This document shows, in pieces, positions 1 to 8,180 of a stretch of 40,709 nt of DNA. The translations under genes and the position numbers were made by a program. Source of the DNA: Clostridia bacterium (GTDB lineage: Bacteria; Bacillota; Clostridia; TANB77; CAG-508); contig CAAEBO010000066.1 of NCBI GenBank assembly GCA_900754085.1, positions 1 through 40,709 on the forward strand, read 5' to 3'. The notes under the pieces were generated by a model. It had not been told where the DNA came from, did no database searches, and was given only the letters and a program-made list of their open reading frames with translations. Each line of letters opens with the position of its first letter. Position 1 is the first letter of the stretch.

Positions 1-2228
1 AAAATGTTAATTTTAATAATATAAATATAGAAGCAGAAGAAAATATATACTTAGGCTGTATAGGTGTAAACAAAGGAAAAATACAAAATATTAAGTTAAA
101 TAATATAAATATTATAGGAAAAGAAAAAATTGGTGGATTCATAGGAGAAACAGAAGATACAATAATTGATAATATTGTAGGACAAGATATAACAGTAAAA
201 GGAAAAACAAATAGTATTGGTGGAATTATAGGTTCAATACTGGCAAACAGAAGCACAACTACTAAGATGGGAACTATTACAAATATTAGAATAGAAAATT
301 CAGAAATAACAGGCAATGGAACATATGCAGGTGCTATATATGGAGCGCAAAGTGGCAATTCTAGAATAAAAGAAAATTTAAGTAGTATTAGCTGTAAAGT
401 AGTAGGAGTGAACCATGTAGGTGGAATAGCAGGATCCAGTGCTTACCAAACTGAAGGAATAAAGAATGTAAATGTTACAAATTCTCAAATAATAGGAGAA
501 GGAGAAAATATAGGAGGAATATTCGGTTCAGGTGGAAATTTATCAAATGCTTATATAAGAAATTCGGAAATAATTGCAAATAATGTAAGTTCACAAAAAA
601 TAGGAGGAATGATAGGACAATTAAGTTGGAATATATTTAATAGTGGTATAATAAGAACAATAGTAACTACTAATGGTGACCAGGTAGGAGGAGTAACAGG
701 AGTAGGGTCTAATATGATAAGAACATATTCATTAGATTCTACAGTTAGTGGAAAAAATAATGTAGGAGCAATTACAGGAAGTAGTAATTTAGGAAATATG
801 CAATATGTTTATACTAATTCAGATGTTACAGGAAGTGGAAAAGCAGTAGGAGGTTTTATAGGATATTTAGACAACTCACAAATGACTAATATAAGTAATG
901 TTACATATATTAACAATAGCTATTATGCAGGTGGAACTATTACAGGAAAAGAAAATGTAGGAGGAGCAGTAGGAGAAATAGCAAAAACAATATATGATGA
1001 AGACGGTAAACAAAGATATTATTCTAATTATGTAGAAGCAAATTTAGTAAGTGAAGATAAAGAAAAAGTATCTCTTGGAATAGGAAATATGAAAGAAGAG
1101 AATCCAAAATTTATAAATAACCATTATTATAAATATTCAAAAATAAATGGAGAATATCCAAATGAAAAAACGGAACCATATATTCCACAAGAAAATTATT
1201 TAGTAGAAGAGGAATTAAATAAGAAAGAAACATATACAAATAAAATAAAGTGGGTGAATAATGGCTATTATAATTATCAAATACTAAACGAAAACAAATA
1301 TCCACTATTACAAGTAAACAATCAAATTTTAGATTATCAAGAAGGAATAGAAATTCCTACAGATCCAACAAATAGTATAAATGAAGAGCTAGAATACGAA
1401 TTTACTTACCAAGACAAAAAAATAAAAACATATAAAACTTATAGCGAAATTTACGATAAAGAAGGAAACAGTGTAAAAAGAAAAAGCAAAATATATGTAA
1501 AAGATGGACAATTATATTTGTTAGATAGTAATATGCCAATTGTTCCAAAAAATTTTATTTTCGACACATATAATGAAAAAGAATACGAAACAGTTTTAGG
1601 TACAGATGGAAAAATGTATGACTTAAAAGAAAGTTTAACATATCCAAAAAACTTTAAAAACGAAGGAATTAAAGAGATAGGAAACAATTTAGATACAGAC
1701 AAAAAAGAAATAGAAGTATTGTATAAAAATGGTGATAAAATTAAGTTTAATTATCAAACTGGTGAAGTAATTTATCGCGAAAAGCTAGAAGAAAATAAAA
1801 CTAATTTATTAGATTATATAGGAGATAAACTAAAACCTAAAGAAGAAACAATATTCCAAAACGAAAAAGATTATGAAGAAACAAAAGAACTTATGAATAA
1901 GTTGGAAGAAATGCCAGTAGAAGAAGCTAAAAACGAAACAATAGAAGATTCTGAAAATGACAATGCAGAAGGAAATTCTTCAAATTATGTAACAGCATAT
2001 AATAAAGAAAAACATAAATACGAAATATATAGCGAAGATGAATTACTAAACACATCAAAACAAACAGTTCTAACAGAAAATGAAAAGATAGAAACAAATA
2101 ATTTAGCAAATTTTTATTCAGCACAAATTTCTAAAAATGTATCAAGAAAAGGAAAAACTGTAATATATGTAATTATTTGTGTAGTAATAATAATATTAGT
2201 TATATTATTAAAGAAAAAACGTGAATAA
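1..2228 (+). CDS. GLUG-repeat-like surface protein with C-terminal membrane anchor (5' end missing)
   Basis: The reading frame is open from base 3, so the gene starts before the window; the ATG at 267 is internal. The first roughly 330 visible residues contain many short repeats of the form GG-[I/V/F/M]-x-G (for example GGIAGSS, GGIFGSG, GGMIGQL, GGVTGVG, GGFIGYL, GGAVGEI), about 25-40 residues apart. These resemble the GLUG motif of bacterial surface and adhesin proteins and should form a beta-helical stalk. The repeats end in a segment with W..NGYYNYQ and YPLLQ, a common cap for such repeats. A charged region rich in Tyr, Glu and Lys follows. The last 30 residues form one hydrophobic segment (VIYVIICVVIIILVILL) and a KKKRE tail, so the protein should be membrane-anchored with its bulk outside. 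No LPxTG sorting signal is seen. A strong terminator follows. The ligand is unknown. Confidence 0.8.
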   Translation, partial: NVNFNNINIEAEENIYLGCIGVNKGKIQNIKLNNINIIGKEKIGGFIGETEDTIIDNIVGQDITVKGKTNSIGGIIGSILANRSTTTKMGTITNIRIENSEITGNGTYAGAIYGAQSGNSRIKENLSSISCKVVGVNHVGGIAGSSAYQTEGIKNVNVTNSQIIGEGENIGGIFGSGGNLSNAYIRNSEIIANNVSSQKIGGMIGQLSWNIFNSGIIRTIVTTNGDQVGGVTGVGSNMIRTYSLDSTVSGKNNVGAITGSSNLGNMQYVYTNSDVTGSGKAVGGFIGYLDNSQMTNISNVTYINNSYYAGGTITGKENVGGAVGEIAKTIYDEDGKQRYYSNYVEANLVSEDKEKVSLGIGNMKEENPKFINNHYYKYSKINGEYPNEKTEPYIPQENYLVEEELNKKETYTNKIKWVNNGYYNYQILNENKYPLLQVNNQILDYQEGIEIPTDPTNSINEELEYEFTYQDKKIKTYKTYSEIYDKEGNSVKRKSKIYVKDGQLYLLDSNMPIVPKNFIFDTYNEKEYETVLGTDGKMYDLKESLTYPKNFKNEGIKEIGNNLDTDKKEIEVLYKNGDKIKFNYQTGEVIYREKLEENKTNLLDYIGDKLKPKEETIFQNEKDYEETKELMNKLEEMPVEEAKNETIEDSENDNAEGNSSNYVTAYNKEKHKYEIYSEDELLNTSKQTVLTENEKIETNNLANFYSAQISKNVSRKGKTVIYVIICVVIIILVILLKKKRE

Positions 2229-2309
2229 AGATTTTATTCATATAAATATGTAAGAAAAATACTTTTACTAAATTACAATATTTTAGATAAAAAATATATT
2301 AAGATAAAG

Positions 2310-2341
2310 AAACGGTTTTAAACTTATTTAAAACCGTTTTT
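2310..2341 (+). terminator. Rho-independent terminator after the surface protein
   Basis: A perfect 13-bp stem (2310-2322 with 2327-2339) closes a 4-base loop. It sits between the surface-protein stop and the murF promoter, so it separates the two transcription units. Confidence 0.85.
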
Positions 2342-2362
2342 GTATACTAAGAGAATATTAAT

Positions 2363-2391
2363 TTGACAGGGTAAAATTAATATAATAGAAT
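2363..2391 (+). promoter_or_regulatory. Sigma-A promoter of murF
   Basis: TTGACA at 2363-2368 and TAGAAT at 2386-2391 are 17 bases apart. A TATAAT at 2381 is only 12 bases from the -35 box, so TAGAAT is the better -10. Confidence 0.75.
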
Positions 2392-2418
2392 ATTAAGAAA
2401 TTATAAAGAAAGGGGAGT

Positions 2419-3825
2419 ATGACCAGAAGATCATACATAGTAAAAATGAACGTAGAAGAAATTTTAAATGCAACAAGAGGAAAATTATTAATAGGAAATT
2501 TAAAAGAAAATTGTGAAAATTTTTGCACAGATACTAGAAAGATTCTAGAAAATGATGTGTACGTAGGTTTAAAAGGAGAAAATTTTAATGGAAACGAATA
2601 CTACGAAGAAGCTTTAAAAAAAGGAGCTAAAGTGGCAATAGTTTCTGGAATAGAAATACCTAAAGAAAAATTAGAACAATACAAAGACAAAACTATAATA
2701 GAGGTAGACGATTCATTAATAGCTTTTGGAAAAATAGCCGAATACAAAAGAAGTTTATACAATATTCCAGTTATACAAGTAACAGGTAGTGTGGGAAAAA
2801 CAAGTACGAGAGATATAATTGCAAATGTAGTTCGTACAAAATATAAAACATTACAAACAGAAGGAAACTTAAATAACCATATAGGTCTTCCAACTACACT
2901 TTTAAAATTAAAGGATCATGAGGCACTTGTTGTAGAAAGTGGAATGAATCACTTAGGAGAAATAAGTTATTTAGGAAAAATTACAAAGCCAACAATTGCA
3001 GTTATTACAAATGTAGGAACAGCGCATATAGGTTTACTTGGTTCTAGAGAAAACATATTAAAGGCAAAATTAGAAATATTAGAAAATCTAAAGCCAGGAG
3101 GAACTATTGTAATAAATAATGATAATGATATGCTAAATAAATGGGCTAAAGAAGACAAATCATACAAAAAATATACTTTTGGAATAGACGAAGAGGCAGA
3201 TGTTATGGCATATAACATTAAAATAGGAAATAAATCTTCTACATATAATGTAAAAATAAATAATGAAGAATACACAGTAAATGTACCAGTAAGTGGAAAA
3301 CATTTTGTGTATAATAGCTTATGCGCAATAGCAATAGGAAATTTATTAGGAATATCCCCAGAAAATATTATTAAAGGAATAGAAACATTTTCTTTAACAA
3401 AAAATAGAATGGAAGTTGTAAAAGTTAAAGATAATGTAACAGTTATAAATGATGCTTATAATGCAAGCTATGATTCTATGAAGCCAGCAATAGAGTATTT
3501 AAAAGAATTGCCTGCAAAAAGAAAAATAGCAGTATTAGGAGATATGTTCGAATTAGGTGAATTTTCGGAAGAGATTCATAGAAAAGTAGGAATAGAAGTA
3601 GTTACACATAAAATAGATATATTAGTAACAGTAGGAAAACTAGCAAAATATATAGCAGAAGAAGCAAAATATTTAAGAATGCCAGAAAAGAATATAATAT
3701 CATTAGAAACAACAGAAGAAGCTTCAGAATACTTAAACAAAAACTTACAAAAAGATGACGCGGTCTTATTAAAAGCAGCACACGGAATGCGCTTTTCAGA
3801 AATTTTAAAATCAATAAGTAAGTAA
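2419..3825 (+). CDS. murF: UDP-N-acetylmuramoyl-tripeptide--D-alanyl-D-alanine ligase MurF
   Basis: MurF adds the D-Ala-D-Ala dipeptide to the UDP-MurNAc tripeptide, the last cytoplasmic step of the peptidoglycan precursor pathway. The 468-residue protein has the usual three parts: an N-terminal substrate domain with the GxxxDGRxxxxxDxF-like stretch (CTDTRKILENDVYVGLKG), a central ATPase domain with the P-loop GSVGKTSTRD near residue 125 and the NLNNHIGLP motif, and a C-terminal ligase domain with NRMEVV, NDAYNASYDSM and LGDMFELGE. ATG 2419 lies close behind AAAGGGGAG. The alternative in-frame ATG at 2446 gives a more typical N-terminus (MNVEEILNATRGK) but has no good ribosome site, so the exact start is uncertain. 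A Ddl-like gene, the expected source of the dipeptide, follows without an obvious promoter. Confidence 0.93.
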   Translation: MTRRSYIVKMNVEEILNATRGKLLIGNLKENCENFCTDTRKILENDVYVGLKGENFNGNEYYEEALKKGAKVAIVSGIEIPKEKLEQYKDKTIIEVDDSLIAFGKIAEYKRSLYNIPVIQVTGSVGKTSTRDIIANVVRTKYKTLQTEGNLNNHIGLPTTLLKLKDHEALVVESGMNHLGEISYLGKITKPTIAVITNVGTAHIGLLGSRENILKAKLEILENLKPGGTIVINNDNDMLNKWAKEDKSYKKYTFGIDEEADVMAYNIKIGNKSSTYNVKINNEEYTVNVPVSGKHFVYNSLCAIAIGNLLGISPENIIKGIETFSLTKNRMEVVKVKDNVTVINDAYNASYDSMKPAIEYLKELPAKRKIAVLGDMFELGEFSEEIHRKVGIEVVTHKIDILVTVGKLAKYIAEEAKYLRMPEKNIISLETTEEASEYLNKNLQKDDAVLLKAAHGMRFSEILKSISK

Positions 3826-4008
3826 AAAAGTTAGAACTAGGGGCACTAAAATTTTACTTTAATTTATATAATCATAAAAAGATTAAAACAATACTAGTAT
3901 GCTTTAATACAAAAATAAAAAAGCCATTAGTTATTTTGTTCTAACTTAGGTTTATAGGTGAAACCGTATAAAAACCTAAATATATTACATAAGGAGAGCA
4001 TAAATGAT

Positions 4009-5070
4009 ATGCTAAAGATAGGAGTTATATTTGGAGGAAAATCTAACGAACATTCTATATCTGTTGTATCTGGATGTTCTATAGTAAAAAATTTAAATAA
4101 GTTAAAATATGAAATATCAGCAATATATATAGACAAAAGTGGAAATTGGTACGAAGTTTTAGATGATATACCAAATATGCAAAATTACAAATTGGGTGCA
4201 GAGCCAATAAATTTAAGGAACATAGAAAATATAATAGAATATTTAAAGCAATTTGACGCAATATTTTCGGTATTGCGTGGGAAAAATGAAGGTGATGGTT
4301 CTATACAAGGCTTATTAAATTTTGTAGGAATTCCATATGTTGGATGCAATGTTTTAACATCAAGTATTACTAAGGACAAAGTATATATGAAAACGATTTT
4401 ATCACAAGCAGATATAGCACAACCTAAATATTTTTTCATAAAAAATACCGATAATGGAATTGTGAGTGTAGATAATAAATTTAATGAAAAAGAAGTATCT
4501 TTAAATGAGTTATGCGAGCTAGTATATGACAAATTAAAATATCCTGTATTCATAAAACCTGCTAATTCTGGAGCATCAATTGGGGTAAACAAGGCAGAGA
4601 ATTCGTCAGAACTAAAAAAATATATAGAAAGTGCATTTTTTTACGATAATAAGATAATTCTAGAAAAAGAAATAAAAGGAAGAGAAATACAAATATCTAT
4701 TTTAGAAGATGATGGAATTATTACATCTGATATAGGTGAAGTATATACAAATTCAGGTTTTTATAGCTATAAGTCTAAATACCAAAACCAAGAAACTAAA
4801 ACACTAATACCTTTAAATTTGTTGGGAACAAGGCAAGAAGAAGAACTAAAAAATATTGCAATTAAAGTTTTTAAAGCTGTAGGAGCTAAAGGATTTGCTA
4901 GAGTAGACTTTTTTATAGAAGATGGAACAAATGATATATATGTAAATGGAATTAGTGCAATTCCAAATATTACAGAAGATAGCATGTATGTTAAATTATT
5001 TGACGGAATTGGAATAGAATATAAAGAACTTTTAGACAAGCTTATAAATTCTGCAATAGCAAAAGACTAA
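4009..5070 (+). CDS. ddl: Divergent D-alanine--D-alanine ligase-like protein (ATP-grasp)
   Basis: The ATG at 4009 has AAGGAGAG ten bases upstream and gives the typical Ddl start MLKIGVIFGGKSNEHSISV; an upstream GTG at 3958 lacks these signs. The fold is clear: N-terminal GGKSNEH, central KPANSGASIGV, EKEIKGREIQISIL, the omega-loop YSYKSKY, and ARVDFFIEDG. Ddl enzymes join two D-alanines for MurF, and murF is directly upstream. Key residues differ, however. The usual E-x-N-T-x-P-G metal-binding motif reads G-I-S-A-I-P-N, so Glu and Asn are replaced by Gly and Ser. The usual LHGxxGEDG reads LRGKNEGDG. The frame is intact (353 residues). It could be a ligase with altered chemistry, a regulatory paralogue or a failing gene; a second, canonical Ddl elsewhere in the genome would not be surprising. 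Confidence 0.82.
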   Translation: MLKIGVIFGGKSNEHSISVVSGCSIVKNLNKLKYEISAIYIDKSGNWYEVLDDIPNMQNYKLGAEPINLRNIENIIEYLKQFDAIFSVLRGKNEGDGSIQGLLNFVGIPYVGCNVLTSSITKDKVYMKTILSQADIAQPKYFFIKNTDNGIVSVDNKFNEKEVSLNELCELVYDKLKYPVFIKPANSGASIGVNKAENSSELKKYIESAFFYDNKIILEKEIKGREIQISILEDDGIITSDIGEVYTNSGFYSYKSKYQNQETKTLIPLNLLGTRQEEELKNIAIKVFKAVGAKGFARVDFFIEDGTNDIYVNGISAIPNITEDSMYVKLFDGIGIEYKELLDKLINSAIAKD

Positions 5071-5123
5071 TAAAAAAATAGCAAAACTTATATAAAGCAA
5101 GATGCTGGCAAAAGAGGTGAAAC

Positions 5124-5687
5124 ATGGAATATAAAAATATAGAAAGAGATGTAGAAGAAATATTATCCGAATTTAGATTTAAACATTCTTTAGGTGTTGT
5201 AAAAAAAGCTGTAGAGCTTGCAAAACAATATGGAGAGGATGAAGAAATAGTTAAAAAAGTAGCTATTACACACGATATTGCAAAAGAGATGCCAAATGAA
5301 GAATTAATAAAATATGCTAACGAAAACAATATAGAAATAGATGAAATAGAAAGAATAAACCCTTCATTGTTGCATGGAAAAGTGGGAGCAGATATTGTAG
5401 CAAAAAAATATAATTTTACTAAAGATATGCAAAATGCAATAAAATGGCATACTACTGGTAAAGAAAATATGACTATGCTAGAAAAAATTATTTATGTGGC
5501 AGATAAAACAGAGGAAAATAGAAAAGAAACTAGATTTAATTTAGAAAAAAGTAGAGAGCTTTCTAAAGAAGATATAAATAAAGCTATCTTATTTTTAATG
5601 GATGAATTTATAGAATATAACATAAAAAGGGAAAGAGTAATTCATATAGAAACAATAAAAGCAAGAAACTATTTATTAAAAAAATAA
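5124..5687 (+). CDS. yqeK: YqeK-type HD-domain hydrolase (Ap4A hydrolase family)
   Basis: The protein (187 residues) matches the YqeK branch of the HD superfamily, whose members split diadenosine tetraphosphate into two ADP. Visible motifs, in order: KHSLGVVKKAVELA (first metal His), THDIAKE (the HD pair), LLHGKVGADIVAKKY, KWHTTGKENM and IIYVADKTEENR, the last two being diagnostic for YqeK. A ribosome site (AGAGGTG) lies just upstream of the ATG. In many Firmicutes yqeK sits between nadD and rsfS; neither is here. It follows the Ddl-like gene by 53 bases and may be read from the murF promoter. Confidence 0.88.
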   Translation: MEYKNIERDVEEILSEFRFKHSLGVVKKAVELAKQYGEDEEIVKKVAITHDIAKEMPNEELIKYANENNIEIDEIERINPSLLHGKVGADIVAKKYNFTKDMQNAIKWHTTGKENMTMLEKIIYVADKTEENRKETRFNLEKSRELSKEDINKAILFLMDEFIEYNIKRERVIHIETIKARNYLLKK

Positions 5688-5751
5688 ACATACCTAACCC
5701 ATATTTATTATAAAAAAATTAAACATAACTATTTTAAAATGAAATTATATA

Positions 5752-5760
5752 TGATATAAT
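5752..5760 (+). promoter_or_regulatory. Extended -10 promoter of the dnaJ-like gene
   Basis: TG-A-TATAAT at 5752-5760 is an extended -10 element. No convincing -35 hexamer lies upstream, which is common for this class. Confidence 0.55.
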
Positions 5761-5789
5761 GTTTGCACCATGAATATGGAGGATGTTAA

Positions 5790-6692
5790 ATGATATTCAA
5801 AGATTATTACAAAATATTAAATTTAGAATCTAGTAAGATAACTCCTCAAGAACTTAAAATAGCATACAGGGAAGCTGCAAAAAAATATCATCCAGACATA
5901 AACATAAACGATGAATTTGCAGAAGAACGTTTTAAAGATATAAATGAAGCATACAGGGTGTTATCAAATTCTACTTCTAAAAGAAAATACGACAGAATAT
6001 GGAATAACAACGTGGGAAAAAAGAAGAAGTATGAAGAAAGCCAAAGGAAAAATGGCTCAAAATTTTCCGAATTTTTCACAATGTTTTTTGGAAATATTGT
6101 TGGTGAAGAGGAAGAAACCAATAATAAAACAAACAAAAAAATCCCTATAAGAGGAGAGAATGTAGAAACAGAAATAAATATGTCAATAGAGGAAACATAT
6201 TATGGAACAGAAAAGAAAATTTCTCTTAGGACTCTGAAAGGGAAAATGAAGACTTTTGTAGTAAAAGTCCCAGCAGGTATTAGGAATCAAGAAAAGATTA
6301 GATTGATTGGCCAGGGAAAAGCTGGAATAAATGGTGGTAAAAACGGAGATTTATTTATAAAAGTAAATATTCAAAATAGCCAAAGGTTTAAATTGGAAGG
6401 AATAGATTTATACACAGACCTACGATTAACCCCATGGGAAGCTGCACTAGGCACAAGAGCAACCATATCTACTATAGACGATACTGCCTCTGTCTATGTA
6501 CCAAAAGGAATTGAAAGTGGCGAGAAAGTTAGAATTCAAGGAAAAGGGTATAAAGATGGAAAAGGTGGTAGAGGAGACCTAATAGCCGAAGTAAAAATAA
6601 TAGTACCAAAAGAACTAACAAACGAGGAAGAAAAGTTATATAAAGAATTAGAACAAATTTCTAACTTTAATCCAAGAAGAAGAGCAAATTAA
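5790..6692 (+). CDS. DnaJ-family co-chaperone without zinc finger (CbpA-like)
   Basis: The N-terminal J domain (residues 1-65) carries the HPD tripeptide at 34-36, which stimulates the ATPase of DnaK. A short linker leads to two C-terminal substrate-binding beta domains (ETEINMSIEETYYGTEKKISL and the GIESGEKVRIQGKGYKDGKGG region). The Gly/Phe-rich stretch is much reduced, and the four CxxCxGxG zinc motifs of DnaJ proper are absent. At 300 residues it has the size and order of CbpA or class II J proteins. GGAGG lies seven bases before the ATG. It is probably not the main DnaJ, which usually lies next to dnaK and grpE. Confidence 0.88.
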   Translation: MIFKDYYKILNLESSKITPQELKIAYREAAKKYHPDININDEFAEERFKDINEAYRVLSNSTSKRKYDRIWNNNVGKKKKYEESQRKNGSKFSEFFTMFFGNIVGEEEETNNKTNKKIPIRGENVETEINMSIEETYYGTEKKISLRTLKGKMKTFVVKVPAGIRNQEKIRLIGQGKAGINGGKNGDLFIKVNIQNSQRFKLEGIDLYTDLRLTPWEAALGTRATISTIDDTASVYVPKGIESGEKVRIQGKGYKDGKGGRGDLIAEVKIIVPKELTNEEEKLYKELEQISNFNPRRRAN

Positions 6693-6710
6693 CATAAAAA
6701 CTTTAAACGG

Positions 6711-6739
6711 TTGACAAAAAATTACAAATTAGGTATAAT
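6711..6739 (+). promoter_or_regulatory. Consensus sigma-A promoter of the coupling-protein unit
   Basis: TTGACA at 6711-6716 and TATAAT at 6734-6739 are exactly 17 bases apart, a full consensus match. It precedes the three-gene unit ending at the terminator at 9730. Confidence 0.88.
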
Positions 6740-6806
6740 TAAACATAGTAGTGTTACAAAAGACAAACTATGTATATAGAAATTCGTGAATAGTGGGGTG
6801 TATAAT

Positions 6807-7328
6807 ATGTACAGTTGGGAAGGAAAACATTTTAGTATAATGGATCCAAATAACGTAAGTACAGTAGTGTATCAAATAAATGAAACATTAAAAGAGGATT
6901 TAAAAAATTCACCAAAATATACAGTAACAAGATTAGATTATACAGAAGAAATGTATGGCGACAAAAAAAAGAAAACTTTTTACGTCGACGATCCTTCAGA
7001 TAATAAAGATGAACTTGTTATATTATCATTTGGAAAAGATAGAGTAGTAATTAATATGGCAATATTACAAGGCGATAAAATAACAATATCTAAAAAGCCT
7101 ACACCATTAAAATTTAATACTCTTTATTCAGATACAGAAAAAGAATATAAAGAATTTAAATACACGCCAAATTTTAAAAGACAAATTTCAATAATAGACC
7201 CAGAAACCACAGAAGAAGTAAAGCCTATGGTATATTTTGACGAAGAGGCTAATGAAGTTAGAGGTAAATGTAAGCTAAAGGCAAATAAACCTTATTTTGC
7301 TTTCGAAATAAAAGATAAAAAAGATTAA
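6807..7328 (+). CDS. Hypothetical protein, first gene of the coupling-protein unit
   Basis: I do not recognise this protein. The ATG at 6807 is preferred because GGGGTG lies eight bases upstream; a GTG at 6786 would add seven residues. The product is about 173 residues, soluble, without signal peptide or membrane segment, rich in Lys, Asp, Glu, Thr and Tyr. It has a predicted mixed alpha/beta character (VILSFGKDRVVINMAIL, KPYFAFEIKDKKD) and no cysteine apart from CKLK near the end. It begins MYSWEGKHFSIMDPNNVSTV. It is the first gene after a consensus promoter and is followed 17 bases later by another unknown gene and then a VirD4-type ATPase. A role with that ATPase is inferred from position only. 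Confidence 0.72.
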   Translation: MYSWEGKHFSIMDPNNVSTVVYQINETLKEDLKNSPKYTVTRLDYTEEMYGDKKKKTFYVDDPSDNKDELVILSFGKDRVVINMAILQGDKITISKKPTPLKFNTLYSDTEKEYKEFKYTPNFKRQISIIDPETTEEVKPMVYFDEEANEVRGKCKLKANKPYFAFEIKDKKD

Positions 7329-7345
7329 AGGAGAGGGGAGTTCTA

Positions 7346-7672
7346 ATGAACACAACAGATAGTTTATCTGAAAAATCTTGTAATTCACTAGTATTTGATG
7401 ACGATGCAAAAGCTATAACTTTTGCATGTTTTACAACAGAGGAGGTAAAAGATTTTCCACTATTATTAGGAAAAGTAGAAACTCATAAAGTTGTAGCATC
7501 GGAAAAAAGCGAAGAAGCCAAAGAAATTGCAAAGAATGCAGAAAAATTACGTAAGCAAGGTGTACGTGTAGCAACTAAGGAAACAGCAGAAAAAAGAATT
7601 GCAAAAGAAAGTAAGGTAGAAAAAGTAAAAACAACAGCTACTAAAACAAAAAGTGAAGACACTGCAAGATAA
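7346..7672 (+). CDS. Hypothetical small protein with Lys/Glu/Ala-rich C-terminal half
   Basis: No known family is recognised. The 108-residue product has a first half that looks folded (SLVFDDDAKAITFACFTTEE, DFPLLLGKVETHKV). The second half, from about residue 55, is highly charged and probably helical or disordered (SEKSEEAKEIAKNAEKLRKQ), ending in a run of Lys, Thr and Glu. AGGAGAGGGGAG lies directly upstream of the ATG. It sits between an unknown gene and a coupling-protein gene (25 bases to the latter), so the three are probably one transcript. It may be an adaptor or substrate for the membrane ATPase; that is a guess from position. Confidence 0.68.
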   Translation: MNTTDSLSEKSCNSLVFDDDAKAITFACFTTEEVKDFPLLLGKVETHKVVASEKSEEAKEIAKNAEKLRKQGVRVATKETAEKRIAKESKVEKVKTTATKTKSEDTAR

Positions 7673-7697
7673 TGTACTAAAGATAGGGATGAAGTAA

Positions 7698-8180
7698 ATG
7701 AATTATAAATTACAAAGTATGTTACAAAATGCTAGAAAGAAATTAATAATATTTGCAATATTATGGTTAGTAATTATAATCTTGGGAATTGCTCCTTTTT
7801 CAGCATCTCTTACAGATGCTATGCAAACTGGAGCTTTTAGTTTCGAAATTTTTTTAGAACACCTAGGAAAATATATAACTAGCCCTTTTTCTAGTTTTGG
7901 ATTAATATTTTCAGAAAATTATATAGGAACATTTGCATCTAGCACTTTATATTTTTCATTATTCTATTTAGCAGCAATGATTATAGGCTTATTAAAAGCT
8001 AGACCAAAAAATGAATATACAGATATAGAACATGGTTCAAGTGGTTGGGCAGAAAATGGTGAACAATATAAAGTATTAAGCAAAAAAAATGGTATTATAT
8101 TAGCAGAAGACAACTATTTACCATTAAATAAAATGGGAAATATAAATGTTTTAGTTGTTGGACGGTTCAGGTTCTGGTAA
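7698..8180 (+). CDS. VirD4/TraG-type coupling protein, N-terminal fragment (frameshifted)
   Basis: This is the first part of a type IV coupling protein. Two membrane segments are visible, near residues 15-35 (LIIFAILWLVIIILGIAPF) and 88-108 (YFSLFYLAAMIIGLL). The GSSGWAENGE and NGIILAEDN stretches follow, as in VirD4/TraG proteins just before Walker A. At 8160 the frame should read VVGGSGSGKS, but one extra base (C8163, or equivalently A8162) shifts it to a stop at 8178. Without that base the frame joins perfectly to the downstream ORF, and 7698-9711 becomes 670 codons plus stop. No slippery heptamer is seen, so a mutation or sequencing error is more likely than programmed frameshifting. Confidence 0.85.
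   Translation: MNYKLQSMLQNARKKLIIFAILWLVIIILGIAPFSASLTDAMQTGAFSFEIFLEHLGKYITSPFSSFGLIFSENYIGTFASSTLYFSLFYLAAMIIGLLKARPKNEYTDIEHGSSGWAENGEQYKVLSKKNGIILAEDNYLPLNKMGNINVLVVGRFRFW

Noticed and set aside
300..1000. CRISPR or tandem DNA repeat
   Set aside because: The repeated words are codons for GG-x-x-G protein repeats; spacing and sequence vary and the frame is open throughout.
3828..3947. 10-bp inverted repeat AAGTTAGAAC / GTTCTAACTT around the murF-ddl gap
   Set aside because: The arms are 100 bases apart and nothing inside resembles a mobile element, RNA or promoter; chance in AT-rich DNA is likely.
3958..4008. GTG start for the Ddl-like gene
   Set aside because: No ribosome site is near it, and ATG 4009 with AAGGAGAG gives the family-typical N-terminus.
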